Of a DNA stretch of 64,000 nt, positions 12,396 through 24,861 are shown piece after piece. This DNA is from Clusia tigrina (lineage: Eukaryota; Arthropoda; Insecta; Diptera; Clusiidae), in contig OV050032.1 in NCBI GenBank assembly GCA_920105625.2, positions 197,331,791 to 197,395,790 on the forward strand, given 5' to 3'. The stretch's first letter is position 1. Every line of letters begins with the position of its first letter. Position numbers and translations under genes: made by a program. The notes under the pieces were generated by a model. The model was not told the DNA's origin. It did no database searches and worked only from the letters and a program-made list of their open reading frames with translations.

Positions 12396-12712
12396 TCTCC
12401 ATGTCTCTAAATGTCAAAAGAATAAATCACAAGTTCGCTCGCCACCTTTTTACAATCAGTTGGAGTGATGTGATCTTCTGTATGTTCGAGCTAAACACTA
12501 AACAACTGTTCATTTAGTCCTTTATACATTCAACGTAGCCAGTATAGGAGTTCACTGAAGAATTTATGATCCAGAAGCCTCTATCGTTGGTTAGACTGGA
12601 CTGCGAATTTCGAGGAAAAGGAGGTTGATACTGTCGATGTTCTTCGAGGAAAAGGAGGTTGATATTGTCGAGGTTTTTCGAGGAAAGGGAATTTAATATT
12701 TCAGTCGCAGTT
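12396..12712. repeat. Dispersed repeat M, copy 1, three minisatellite units
   Basis: About 260 bp matching 23880-24110 at high identity (for example TTATACATTCAACGTAGCCA and GAATTTATGATCCAGAAGCC), followed by roughly three 34-bp units of the type CGAGGTTNTTCGAGGAAAAG. The second copy at 23880-24540 has about twelve units between comparable flanks. Confidence 0.9.
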
Positions 12713-12717
12713 CCTCT

Positions 12718-12822
12718 TATAATACAAATTCCAATTGCAATATTTCCTTCGACTGATTATGCCTTGATTAGACTGGCAACATTCAAGTTGTCGGTTGTTG
12801 GTGTTAGTTTACTACATATGAC
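12718..12822 (+). mobile_element. LINE-J remnant, copy 3 (short)
   Basis: About 100 bp matching the middle of copies 1 and 2 (ATTCCAATTGCAATATTTCC ... ATTATGCCTTGATTAGACTG). No coding capacity. Confidence 0.65.
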
Positions 12823-13988
12823 GTCAGGCGTTTATGGTGCTTCTCCTCATTTTCCAGTTGGTATTCGCTGAATGTGTTTTGTAACGAACTCTTTCTTTCG
12901 CCTGGATAAAGCACGCCGGATTTCCAAGAGTCGTTTACAGAAAATAACAAAATGAATGACCTCTTTGTTTGTTTAGTTTGGTAACTAAACTTTGGTTGTA
13001 TTCAATACTTTATTTATTTTATTGAATTAAACTTTTGAGTTTGGTCAATTGGCTAGACTACTCTACTAAGTGCAGTAACTAAGTCTCGGTACACCTTGGT
13101 AATTATGGGTATTAGTGGGCTACCGATTATAAACCATGTAGTCAACTAATTCAGAATGGTCTCAGTACTGTCTTCGTGTGCGTCGATGTGTCCTCCTAAA
13201 GAAGCTGTGCGTCGATGTGTCTTCGTCGAGAGCTTGTTCAGGAAAAGAGCTGCTGTCGATGCATAGTCGTCAATGACTGATGAAGTAAAGAGCTCTGTCC
13301 GTCGATGGATCTCTTTCGATTGCTGGAGAAGAAACAGAGTGACTCCCTCGGTTGCTGTTGCTTCTATAGCCCAGCTTTAGTCGCAAAGCTTCCAGAAAGT
13401 GCTGTTGTTGCATCAATTCGATTCAAAGGTAACCGTCATTATCGCTGCAGAAGTCGGCTTGTGGTCAAGCACGTGGCATTGTTTGTTGTTGCATGCTCTG
13501 TTTTTGTTGTTGTTGTTGTTGTTGTTGATGTCATGCGCGTCGATCATTCTGTTGTGGCTTTATTAAGGGTGGGTTTGCCAATTGCTTATGATAGTGCAAT
13601 CAATTAAATTCTTCTGGAACAATCGACGTCGTGTGAGGTCCGTGGCCCCGTTTGCTCATAGTACGTGGACTAATTAAATTATTCTGGAACAATCGAGTGA
13701 GGTTCGTGGTATCGTTTGAAAAATGGTGGCGTGGCAGAAAAATTATGTTAGAGCAAAATTTATGGGGAAATTTTGTTCCTTACAGTGCAGAGCAAGTAAG
13801 CAAGTCACCAGTCTATCTCGAGACTTCTGTTTCAGTCTGTTCAATCCAATATACTCAAATTGGTGGAGCATCCAAATCCGTGCTACAACTTCGAGCAAAG
13901 CATTGCTGACTTTAGGTGCAAATTGTCGACTTCTGGAATAAGAGAATCTACTCAAATAAGCATGATTAAGAAACAGGCCGTTCTGATT
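12823..13988. other. Unassigned region with short direct repeats
   Basis: Shows GTGCGTCGATGTGTC twice (about 13178 and 13207), a GTT run near 13505-13529, and a 45-bp direct repeat of period 70 (13601-13650 and 13671-13717, sharing TCTGGAACAATCGA and GTGAGG). Could be a decayed LTR or other element, but no terminal repeats or coding domain are visible. The 100-codon frame at 13305-13607 is not convincing. Confidence 0.4.
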
Positions 13989-13989
13989 C

Positions 13990-14747
13990 TTTCCACCTTA
14001 AGCCGTTACTAGGATCGAAATAGAGAGAACTGGCTTAAGGGCATGAATGCTAAATGGTAAATCTTCAACCTATTCAGGGATGGCTCGAAAATAGAGGACG
14101 CCGTTGGGGTAGGTATCTAATGCCCCGCACTAGATATCAAACAGCCTTTCAGACTACCCAAGCACTGCAGCATTTTTCAAGCGGAAATTTTTGCAGCATG
14201 GAAAGTCGCCGAGCTCAGAAGAACGCAGAAACTCCGAACTCCACAATAAACTTCTACATGCATACATAGCCAGCCTGCAATCAAAGCTATAACTTCAAGC
14301 TGTACACCTTCCAGAAATGTTCTGCAATGCAAGGCAGCAAAGGATAGACTTGCCACCAACTGGAAGCTACATATCTACTGTGTGCCAGGGCATAAGCATA
14401 TAGAAGGAAACGAGATCCGCAATCTCCCATTGCTAAAAGCGGAATCTGACTACCAAACGAGCAAGTAAGTAACGTACTGATGCCTCTAAGATTGATCAAC
14501 AGCCATAATGAAGATGGCATGATGAGAAAGGTGAAAGAACTGTGGAGTACTACCACAAGTAAGATCGCAGAGCTCATGTGCGAACCGTACGGCACTCAGA
14601 CCAAATCGATACTGGCACTTCCGAGGAAGGATTGCAGAACGGTAGTAGGAATACTCATAGGTCACTGTCTAACGGCGGTACACGCTAAAAGGATGGGACT
14701 CACAAACAACAATGAATGCAGGAAATGTAGGGAGCAACTGACAAGAA
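13990..14747 (+). mobile_element. LINE-A, RNase H and zinc knuckle (left part)
   Basis: The plus strand encodes an RNase H domain followed by the linker and zinc knuckle of a LINE ORF2. Readable pieces are FRDGSKIEDAVGVG (14080; the usual TDGS is RDGS here), IFQAEIFAAWKVAELRR-like (14172), QPAIKAITSS (14270), LATNWKLHIYCVPGHKHIEGNEI (14350-14415), then LALPRKDCRTVVGILIGHCL (14615-14675) and NNNECRKCREQ (14710). Such an RNase H plus C-x2-C order is typical of I/R1/LOA-group LINEs. Frame changes and stops make it dead. It is cut after CRKCREQ by a LINE-B insertion and resumes at 15543. Confidence 0.85.
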
Positions 14748-15542
14748 AGCAAAAACAATTTTAGAGCTCTTACAGGTTCCCTCACAGGCCACTATCGTTC
14801 AAGAAGCCACCTCATGAAAATGGAACTCTCACCTGCAAGCACGTGTAGGTTCTGCACGGAGGCAAAAGAAACACGAGAGCACCTTCTAATGAACTGCGAA
14901 GCCTTAGCTCGCAGTAGGAAGAGATATCTGGGGCCCGAGGGCAGAGACATTAGAGCAATGAACCCCAACTCAGTGTTAAGCTTCCTTAGAACTGTTGGAC
15001 TAATAGAATACCTTTAATAGGTGCATATAGGAGGAATAGGTAGGTAGGTAGGCAGGAGTGACCGCCTAGTTTGTCAAAAGCACACTTGAGCACACCTTAT
15101 GGCCCATTTGATACAACAGTGTGGCGCCGTTCAAGCACTGACTGAAAAGTTCTCTTACTTGGTATGGTCATAGTCAGCTCAAGGACAGCGCCGAAAAGGC
15201 AAGACCCCCCATTATGTTGCAGGAAACCATGCTGATAGTTTGATGAACCTTGCTATGTCCCTAGTATTAAAGGATGACGGCTCTGTAAGAAATAACTTCT
15301 TTTAATATTAGGGACATAGCAAGGTTCATCAAACTTGTAAGACTTGTCAGAAATGGGGTACCAAAGGTGCGATTTCTTCTTCTGCTCAGGGATGGGCAGA
15401 CTCATAAGAGGTGGAGAGCCGACTCGTCCTCTTCCTCGGAATCACAGCTTTGGCAAATAGGTACATGCAGGAGGAGTACAATAGATCAAATTGGTCGAGG
15501 TACATTTTCCCTCTTTATTTCATTCATTCATTCATTCAAAGC
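14748..15542 (+). mobile_element. LINE-B, 5'-truncated insertion in LINE-A
   Basis: Encodes the last codons of LINE-B ORF2: LTGSLTGHYRSRSHLMKMEL, STCRFCTEAKETREHLLMNC (zinc knuckle C-x2-C-x7-H-x4-C-like) and ALARSRKR...MNPNSVLSFLRTVGLIEYL-stop at 15015. A 3' UTR with GGTAGGTAGGTAGG follows, and the copy ends at a (CATT)n tail (15520-15540). It is flanked by ACAAGAAA (14741) and ACAAGAGA (15543), an 8-bp target duplication with one mismatch, and removing it rejoins the LINE-A zinc-knuckle frame. This is direct evidence of insertion into LINE-A. Confidence 0.88.
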
Positions 15543-15800
15543 ACAAGAGAAACTCTGGAGCGTTTTGTATGCCCATGCTCCGTAATGTCGAAAACGTCCT
15601 TATCACATCTGGAATCCCCCTGGTTTGAAGGACTAGAAAAGGTCGCACACTTAAGAACAGTTTCGCTCTTCAGATTTGCTAAGAGCGTCTCCCTGTTTAA
15701 CGATCTATGCTACAACTCTTAAACGGATATCCATCTGGCACCGCACAGGACCTTGCAGGTCTATGTGTGGCCTTCACGGCCAGCCAGTTTAACCTGCTGA
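15543..15800 (+). mobile_element. LINE-A (right part), ORF2 end and 3' UTR
   Basis: Continues LINE-A after the LINE-B insertion: TRETLERFVCPCSVMSKTSL, WFEGLEKVAHLRTVSLFRFA and KSVSLFNDLCYNS-stop at 15720. The 3' UTR (AACGGATATCCATCTGGCAC...) is matched by the minus-strand LINE-A copy at 55030-55500. Confidence 0.85.
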
Positions 15801-18112
15801 GAACTGATTTCATACAAGGAATACACATTGATTTTCCTTCGACAAGGAAAATATTCCCATTAATATTTTTTGCTCCATTGAAATAATTATTAAATTTATT
15901 ATTATTAATAATAATTAATTTATTAAATATTTTATTAGTTCAATTAATAATAAATAATATTAAAATAATAATAATATTATATTAATAAATAACTTTAGCA
16001 AAGGAAGTTTGCTTCGCACCCTAAAGTAGACCCTGAAATGCGAGTACGACAAGTTCTTCATTTCTTGCGCTGTCCTGTTCTGGCAAACTTGAAAAACTCC
16101 GCAAACACTTGAAAGGAGGGGGTCTGAGTGTGCTCGCTTTGATTGTCGTTGGCGCTGTGCTGCTAGCCCTAGTGCTGTTATCCTTTGACTGGTCGTTAGC
16201 TGCTTAAGTAAACATCCTTAAGATATCATTTTAACAAGGAGCTTTCCTGTGTCGCTGTTGCTTCTAGTGCTGCTCCCGCTGACATACGCACACACTCTAC
16301 GTACAAGTTGCTGCCGTTGATGAGAGCGACATGGCGAATGTGCAAACAGGACATAACAAGGCAAATATTGCTTGTTACTGCTCGCGTTCACAGCAAAAAT
16401 ATCAATCATAATTGTATGGCAGAGTAGCAGGGAAGGCATCTAAAGTAAAGGCGACTTTTTTCTTTGAGCTTTGGACCTCGAAAGGATTTAATAAAGCAGG
16501 GAGCTGAGCGTGATTGCTACATGGAGAAATGGCACTTGTGTACTTATGACGCTTTGTTTATGTTTACAATTGCTCAATTAATTCAGCGATATGCAGAAGG
16601 GAAACACACGCCCTACTTATGCCTATTTCCGTCGCCTGCGGGGTAAATCCCAATAATTATGCGAAAAGTAAACAGTTGCATTCAATGTGAACACAATGGA
16701 TATGAATAAAAAGTGTCGAACAGGGAGTGGCGTTTAGTGGTGGAGGCGAATTTGCCAGTTACGCCACCGTCAAGCAAATTCCATTCAGCCTTCGGAATAT
16801 GAGGCAATTTTCTTCTTGAAGCAATTGCAAGGAAAACAAACAATTAACAGCAAATATTGCATAAACTGCAGCAAACCAATCGATATGGAAGTCATATCTC
16901 TGGCAGAGTATGACGATAGTAATAATGCAGCAGGACATGGTGATATGTGCATTTGCTCGTCAATAAAATTAAACATAAATAAAATATTCAATTTGCTTTG
17001 AAGCCGATAACAATGGACGAACATTTTAATTGGCTTCACTTGGCTTCAGCCAACCTTCTCATGTGGGTGTGTGTGTTGCGGGATATGAGTGAGTGTGTGT
17101 GTGTGTGTGTGTGAGAGCAGTTCTGACGAGCAATTCAGTTTAACAATGGTAACCTGACAGCATGCAAATTACGAAGCGCTCGAATAGCACAATTCCAAAT
17201 GGCACAATGCACAGTTCCAGTGCAGGGAACGAAGATGGTAATGCAGGTGGAGGTGCACGAGCAAGTGGAAGCACGAGTAGAGAGTAATCGAAGTCGAGTA
17301 TATGTCAATGTTAAGCCCTAAAAGGACGTATTTGGCAAGTATAACATGACTCTTCTGACGCAAATGCAAACAGTCAATGACAACGGATAAAGGACTCATG
17401 TCGTTGTGTTGCACGGCAAAGCAGGGCAAGGCAAGAGTACAACGACATCCTCGCAAGTAATAGTTTTGGGGGAAATTGACAAAAGGAACCATAAATTAGA
17501 GAGCCATAAAATGCATGTATTAATAAAAGGTTTTGGTAAATTAAAGCAATAAACTGCTTATAAGCGGTAGATCGACCGTATGTAGCGTTGCATGCATTTG
17601 GGTGGCTGGCACAGGAGTTCAATTGAGCAGTGCTCTGCAGGCTGACATGACAGATGATTGAATGCAAAAATAAACAGTCGAAATTATAGAAACCAAACTG
17701 ACGTGCTGGCGGCAGTGGACTGTGGGGACAGAGTCGTCACAGCGAGTGAAAAAGTTCGATTCGCTTTGAAAACCGTTCAATTGTCATTGTCAGGCAGCCT
17801 TTGACATATTTTGTTTCTAACTCTAGCGAAGAGTCGTCAAATATTAACGACATACTTCTAAGTAGAGGGAAATTATTTGCTTCCTAAATCCTTGTTAAGA
17901 CTTGTCATATATTAACAGCATACTTTAAGTAACAATAGGAAAGGTCTGTCTTCCTAATGAGCATGGAAGCATGAAATATAACAAAAGAAAAACTTGTGGC
18001 AGAATCCTTCAAACCATTTCTAGTGTTGGATAAATGTTTAGACTGATCCTACTCAAGTACCGCAAGTTGAGATTGAAACAATTTTAACACTAGCAAAAGT
18101 CTAGGAGTGGCC
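15801..18112. other. Unique DNA; TAA-rich tract then an island with GT tract
   Basis: 15880-15995 is an almost pure A/T tract of TAA/TTA motifs. 16000-17800 is unique DNA with a (GT)n tract at about 17063-17112. The open frames (for example 17169-17492 and 17374-17667 on the minus strand) carry no recognisable domain. No gene supported. Confidence 0.5.
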
Positions 18113-21100
18113 AGTCTATAGGTCTAGCCTAGGATAATCGGTCTAGGATAAACAGTCTAGGATAATCAGTCTAGGATAATCTGTCTAGGATAAACAGTCT
18201 AGGATAATCGGTCTAGGATAAACAGTCTAGGATAATCAGTCTAGGATGACCAGTCTAGGATAATCAGTGTAGGATAATCAGTCTAGGATAAACATTCTAA
18301 GAAATAATCGGTCTAGGATAAACAGTCTAGGATAATCAGTCTAGGATGACCAGTCTAGGATAATCAATCTAAGATAATCAGTCTAGGATAATCAGTCTAG
18401 GATAATCTGTCTAGGATAAACAGTCTAGGATAATCAGTCTAGGATAAACAGTCTAGGATAATCGGTCTTGGATAAACAGTCTAGGATAATCAGTCTAGGA
18501 TAATCAGTCTAGGATGACCAGTCTAGGATAATCAGTGTAGGATAATCAGTCTAGGATAAACAGTCTAGGATAATCAGTCTAGGATAATCAGTCTAGGATA
18601 ATCAGTCTAGGATGACCAGTCTAGGATAATCAATCTAAGATAATCAGTCTAGGATAATCAGTCTAGGATAATCTGTCTAGGATAAACAGTCTAGGATAAT
18701 CAGTCTAGGATAAACAGTCTAGGATAATCGGTCTTGGATAAACAGTCTAGGATAATCAGTCTAGGATAATCAGTCTAGGATGACCAGTCTAGGATAATCA
18801 GTGTAGGATAATCAGTCTAGGATAAACAGTCTAGGATAATCAGTCTAGGATAATCAGTCTAGGATAATCAGTCTAGGATGACCAGTCTAGGATAATCAGT
18901 GTAGGATAATCAGTCTAGGATAATCAGTCTAGGATAAACAGTCTATGATAATCAGTCTAGGATAAACAGTCTAGTATAATCGGTCTAGGATAAACAGTCT
19001 AGGATAATCAGTCTAGGATGACCAGTCTAGGATAATCAATCTAAGATAATCAGTCTAGGATAATCAGTCTAGGATAATCTGTCTAGGATAAACAGTCTAG
19101 GATAATCAGTCTAGGATAAACAGTCTAGGATAATCGGTATTGGATAAACACTCTAGGATAATCAGTCTAGGATAAACAGTCTAGGATAATAAGTCTAGGG
19201 TAATCAGTTTAGGATAAACAGTCTAGGATAATCGGTCTATGATAAACAGTCTAGGATAATCAGTCTAGGATAAACAGTCTAGGATAATCAGTCTAGGATA
19301 ATCAGTCTAGGATAATCAGTCTAGGATAATCAGTCTAGGATAATCGGTCTAGGATAATCAGTCTAGGATAATCAGTCTAGGATAATCAGTCTAGGATAAA
19401 CAGTCTAGTATAATCGGTCTAGGATAAACAGTCTAGGATAATCAGTCTAGGATGACCAGTCTAGGATAATCAATCTAAGATAATCAGTCTAGGATAAACA
19501 GTCTACGATAATCGGTCTTGGATAAACAGTCTAGGATAATCAGTCTAGGATAAACAGTCTAGGATAATCAGTCTAGGGTAATCAGTTTAGGATAAACAGT
19601 CTAGGATAATCTGTCTAGGATAAACAGTCTAGGATAATCGGTCTTGGATAAACAGTCTAGGATAATCAGTCTAGGATAATCAGTCTAGGATAATCAGTCT
19701 AGGATAATCGGTCTATGATAAACAGTCTAGGATAATCAGTCTAGGATAAACAGTCTAGGATAATCAGTCTAGGATAATCAGTCTAGGATAATCAGTCTAG
19801 GATAATCAGTCTAGGATAATCGGTCTAGGATAATCAGTCTAGGATAATCAGTCTAGGATAATCAGTCTAGGATAAACAGTCTAGTATAATCGGTCTAGGA
19901 TAAACAGTCTAGGATAATCAGTCTAGGATGACCAGTCTAGGATAATCAATCTAAGATAATCAGTCTAGGATAATCAGTCTAGGATAATCTGTCTAGGATA
20001 AACAGTCTAGGATAATCAGTCTAGGATAAACAGTCTAGGATAATCGGTCTTGGATAAACAGTGTAGGATAATCAGTCTAGGATAAACAGTCTAGGATAAT
20101 CAGCCTAGGGTAATCAGTTTAGGATAAACAGTCTAGGATAATCAGTCTAGGATAATCAGTCTAGGATAATCAGTCTAGGATAATCAGTCTAGGATGACCA
20201 GTCTAGGATAATCAGTGTGGGATAATCAGTCTAGGATAATCAGTCTAGGATAATCAGTCTAGGATAATCAGTCTAGGATGGCCAGTCTAGGATAATCAGT
20301 GTAGGATAATCAGTCTAGGATAATCAGTCTAGGATAAACAGTCTAGGATAATCAGTCTAGGATAAACAGCCTAGGATAATCAGTCTAGGATAAACAGTCT
20401 AGGAAAAACAATCTAGGATAATCAGTCTAGGATAAACAGTCTAGGATAATAAGTCTAGGATAAACAGTCTAGGATAATAAGTCTAGGATAATCAGTCTAA
20501 GATAATCAGTCTAGGATAAACAGTCTAGGATAATCAGTGTAGGATAATCAGTCTAGGATAATCAGTCTAGGATAAACAGTCTAGGATAATCAGTCTAGGA
20601 TAAACAGTCTAATATAATCAGTCTTGGATAAACAGTCTAGGATAATCAGTCTAGGATAATCAATGTAGGATAATCAGTCTAGGAAAATCAGTCTACGATA
20701 ATCAGTCTAGGATAATCAGTCTAAGATAATCAGTCTAGGATAAACAGTCTAGGATAATCAGTGTAGGATAATCAGTCTAGGATAAACAGTCTAGGATAAT
20801 CAGTCTAGGATAATCAGTTTAGGATAATCAGTCTAGGATAAACAGTCTAGGATAATCAGTCTAGGATAATCAGAGTGGAATAATCAGTGTAGGATAATCA
20901 GTCTAGGATAAACAGTCTAGGATAATCAGTCTAGGATAATCAGTGTAGGATAATCAGTATAGGATAAACAGTCTAGGATAATCAGTCTAGGATAATCTGT
21001 CTAGGATAATCAGTCTAGGATAATCATTCTAAGAAAATCAGTCTAGGATAATCAGTCTAGTATAAACAGTCTAGGATAATCGGTCTAGGATAAACAGTCT

Positions 21101-23157
21101 AGGATAATCAGTCTAGGATGACCAGTCTAGGATAATCAGTGTAGGATAATCAGTCTAGGATAAACAGTCTAGGATAATCAGTCTAGGATAATCAGTCTAG
21201 GATAATCAGTCTAGGATGACCAGTCTAGGATAATCAGTGTAGGATAATCAGTCTAGGATAATCAGTCTAGGATAAACAGTCTATGATAATCAGTCTAGGA
21301 TAAACAGTCTAGTATAATCGGTCTAGGATAAACAGTCTAGGATAATCAGTCTAGGATGACCAGTCTAGGATAATCAATCTAAGATAATCAGTCTAGGATA
21401 ATCAGTCTAGGATAATCTGTCTAGGATAAACAGTCTAGGATAATCAGTCTAGGATAAACAGTCTAGGATAATCGGTATTGGATAAACAGTCTAGGATAAT
21501 CAGTCTAGGATAAACAGTCTAGGATAATAAGTCTAGGGTAATCAGTTTAGGATAAACAGTCTAGGATAATCAGTCTAGGATAAACAGTCTAGGATAATCG
21601 GTCTTGGATAAACAGTCTAGGATAATCAGTCTAGGATAAACAGTCTAGGATAATCAGTCTAGGGTAATCAGTTTAGGATAAACAGTCTAGGATAATCTGT
21701 CTAGGATAAACAGTCTAGGATAATCGGTCTTGGATAAACAGTCTAGAATAATCAGTCTAGGATAATCAGTCTAGGATAATCAGTCTAGGATAATCGGTCT
21801 ATGATAAACAGTCTAGGATAATCAGTCTAGGATAAACAGTCTAGGATAATCAGTCTAGGATAATCAGTCTAGGATAATCAGTCTAGGATAATCAGTCTAG
21901 GATAATCGGTCTAGGATAATCAGTCTAGGATAATCAGTCTAGGATAATCAGTCTAGGATAAACAGTCTAGTATAATCGGTCTAGGATAAACAGTCTAGGA
22001 TAATCAGTCTAGGATGACCAGTCTAGGATAATCAGTGTGGGATAATCAGTCTAGGATAAACAGTCTAGGATAATCGGTCTTGGATAAACAGTGTAGGATA
22101 ATCAGTCTAGGATAAACAGTCTAGGATAATCAGCCTAGGGTAATCAGTTTAGGATAAACAGTCTAGGATAATCAGTCTAGGATAATCAGTCTAGGATAAT
22201 CAGTCTAGGATAATCAGTCTAGGATGACCAGTCTAGGATAATCAGTGTGGGATAATCAGTCTAGGATAATCAGTCTAGGATAATCAGTCTAGGATAATCA
22301 GTCTAGGATGACCAGTCTAGGATAATCAGTGTAGGATAATCAGTCTAGGATAATCAGTCTAGGATAAACAGTCTAGGATAATCAGTCTAGGATAAACAGC
22401 CTAGGATAATCAGTCTAGGATAAACAGTCTAGGAAAAACAGTCTAGGATAATCAGTCTAGGATAAACAGTCTAGGGTAATAAGTCTAGGATAAACAGTCT
22501 AGGATAATAAGTCTAGGATAATCAGTCTAAGATAATCAGTCTAGGATAAACAGTCTAGGATAATCAGTGTAGGATAATCAGTCTAGGATAATCAGTCTAG
22601 GATAAACAGTCTAGGATAATCAGTCTAGGATAAACAGTCTAATATAATCAGTCTTGGATAAACAGTCTAGGATAATCAGTCTAGGATAATCAATGTAGGA
22701 TAATCAGTCTAGGAAAATCAGTCTAGGATAATCAGTCTAGGATAATCAGTCTAAGATAATCAGTCTAGGATAAACAGTCTAGGATAATCAGTGTAGGATA
22801 ATCAGTCTAGGATAATCAGTCTAGGATAATCAGTCTAGGATAATCAGTTTAGGATAATCAGTCTAGGATAAACAGTCTAGGATAATCAGTCTAGGATAAT
22901 CAGAGTGGAATAATCAGTGTAGGATAATCAGTCTAGGATAAACAGTCTAGGATAATCAGTCTAGGATAATCAGTGTAGGATAATCAGTATAGGATAAACA
23001 GTCTAGGATAATCAGTCTAGGATAATCTGTCTAGGATAATCAGTCTAGGATAATCATTCTAAGAAAATCAGTCTAGGATAAACAGTCTAGGATAATCAGT
23101 CTAGGATAATCAGTCTAGGATAACCAGTCTAGGATAATCAGTCTAGGATAATCAGTC
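18113..23157. repeat. 14-bp satellite, about 360 copies
   Basis: About 5.04 kb of head-to-tail CAGTCTAGGATAAT units with variants (CAGTCTAGGATAAA, CGGTCTAGGATAAA, CAGTCTAGGATGAC, CAGTGTAGGATAAT). Each unit has a CTAG core. Rare variants serve as landmarks for higher-order duplication. CAGAGTGGAA occurs at 20871 and 22901, CAGCCTAGGG at 20101 and 22131, TAATCATTCT at 21021 and 23051, all 2030 bp (145 units) apart. CGGTAT recurs 2338 bp apart (19135, 21473) and CGGTCTTGG 266 bp apart near 18462 and 18728. No open frame or spacer/repeat alternation. Confidence 0.98.
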
Positions 23158-23879
23158 TCTTTGCACTAGAATTTTATGCATTCCTTGTTCACACAAGTTT
23201 GACGCCAAATAATTGTTGGGAAGTGCCCCTAAAATAATCTTAAATACCAACATTGAAACAGGATCTTAAATCAGACCCAAAATCCTTTATGCATCCAATG
23301 TCAATACCCGAAATTATAGAAAAACATTTTGACATACTCATATATCCAGTGCAGATTGTTCGGATCAGCTACTCCGCAACATCTTTTAGGCAGTAGATTG
23401 CGGTCTTACATGTTGATACATGTTGATAGATGGGATTGCAGTTAGTCGCTTAGTATGCGGGAGCTTTCAAACATCTACTATTATAGACAATTATCTCTCT
23501 GATCCTAAATAGCCTTATCCTGCGACTGCAACACTCTTCAATGATTCAGTTAATTGGAACACTCTTCAGTGATTCAGTTAATTGCAACACTCTTCAGGGA
23601 TTCAGTTAATCGTTTATGTCGACACCTTTGCCATAGACGACTGATCCACTTAGTTTGGAGCCATCTGTCTAGATCAGACTGATAGTTTTAAGACTGCTTG
23701 AACATTCACCATTCCCTTTCTTTTGTATCAAAATTGAGGATAGAGCAACCTTCGTTTAAATTGTAGATAAACTTTGATTTCTACGGGCAATAAGTTTAAA
23801 ATTTAAGAGATTATCTGGGACTGGTCAGGGTTAGATTTTTTGCGATTTGTATATAGGGTCAATGGCGTATATTGGAATA
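23158..23879. other. Unique DNA, small direct repeat
   Basis: Contains three near copies of ACTCTTCARNGATTCAGTTAAT within 23531-23610 (period about 30). No gene or mobile element recognised. Confidence 0.5.
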
Positions 23880-24540
23880 ACCCTTTCCTTGAATCTAGTC
23901 GTCAAAAGAGTAAATCACATGTGTGCTCGCCACCTTTTTACAATCATTGGAGTGATATGATCTTCTCTATCCATGTTCGAGCACAATAGTAAAGAACTGT
24001 TCGTTCAGTCCTTTATACATTCAACGTAGCCAGTATAGGAGCTCACTGAAGAATTTATGATCCAGAAGCCTTTATCGTTGGTTAGGCTGGACAGACTGAG
24101 TCTGACTTGCAAATTTCGAGGAAAATGAGGTTGATATTGTCAAGGTTCTTCGAGGAAAAGGAGGCTAATATTGTCGAGGTTATTCGAGGAAAAGGAGGTT
24201 GATATTTTCGAGGTTTTTCAAGAAAAAAGAGGTTAATATTTTCGAGGTTTTTCAAGGAAAAGGAGGCTAATATTGTCGAGGTTATTCGAGGAAAAAGAGG
24301 TTGATATTTTCGAGGTTTTTCAAGAAAAAAGAGGTTGATATTTTCGAGGTTTTTTGAGGAAAATGTGGTTGATATTTTCGAGTTTCTTCGAGGAAAAGGA
24401 GCTTGATATTTTCGAAGCTTTTTGAGGAAAATGAGGTTGCTATTTTCGAGGTTCTTCGAGGAAAGGGAGGTTAATATATGCGAGGTTTTGCGAGGAAAAG
24501 GATGTTATTACTTTGCGTTCCTTCGAAGGTTTAATCTCTT
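23880..24540. repeat. Dispersed repeat M, copy 2, expanded 34-bp minisatellite
   Basis: Left 230 bp match 12396-12620. From about 24115 to 24530 there are about twelve 34-bp units (CGAGGTTNTTCGAGGAAAAG then GAGGTTGATATTTT), ending in a flank (ATTACTTTGCGTTCC) that resembles the flank of copy 1. The unit number therefore changed from about three to about twelve between copies. Confidence 0.92.
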
Positions 24541-24732
24541 CTTACACGGCCCATTTCATTAAGGCTTCCTCGAGTCACCCGTATCACCAAGTTTTCTAAC
24601 TCTTTATAAGTCTTCCATGAACAATTTACTGCTTAGGTAACAATGAGATATCAGCCCAATATATCCTCGGAATTGTTATCACAGCTTTTGTTGTTGAGAA
24701 GAATTTTACGGAAATACATGGGAAAAAATTCT

Positions 24733-24861
24733 TAGTGCAAATTCAGGAACAAATCGAAATATCGTGTACTTAACAATCAAATATTCATTATTTATATATC
24801 CGGATTTTTTTATGCTAGGGAAGATTTTTGTATAGTTTTATTCTTTATAGATACGTTCGAT
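24733..24861 (+). promoter_or_regulatory. 5' region of the CM1-motif gene
   Basis: An in-frame TAG at 24733-24735 precedes the start codon with no in-frame ATG between, which supports the ATG at 24862. A TATA-like TTTATATATC lies at 24791-24800, about 60 bp upstream of the ATG. TTTTATTCTTTATAG ending at 24850 resembles a 3' splice site, so a 5' UTR intron is possible. Which of the two applies cannot be decided here. Confidence 0.4.

Noticed and set aside
12823..13988. LTR retrotransposon
   Set aside because: Short direct repeats are present, but no paired LTRs, primer binding site or gag/pol domain could be seen.
179..23157. Tandem arrays as CRISPR
   Set aside because: The 31-bp and 14-bp arrays have no unique spacers; units are directly contiguous. 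The DNA is eukaryotic.
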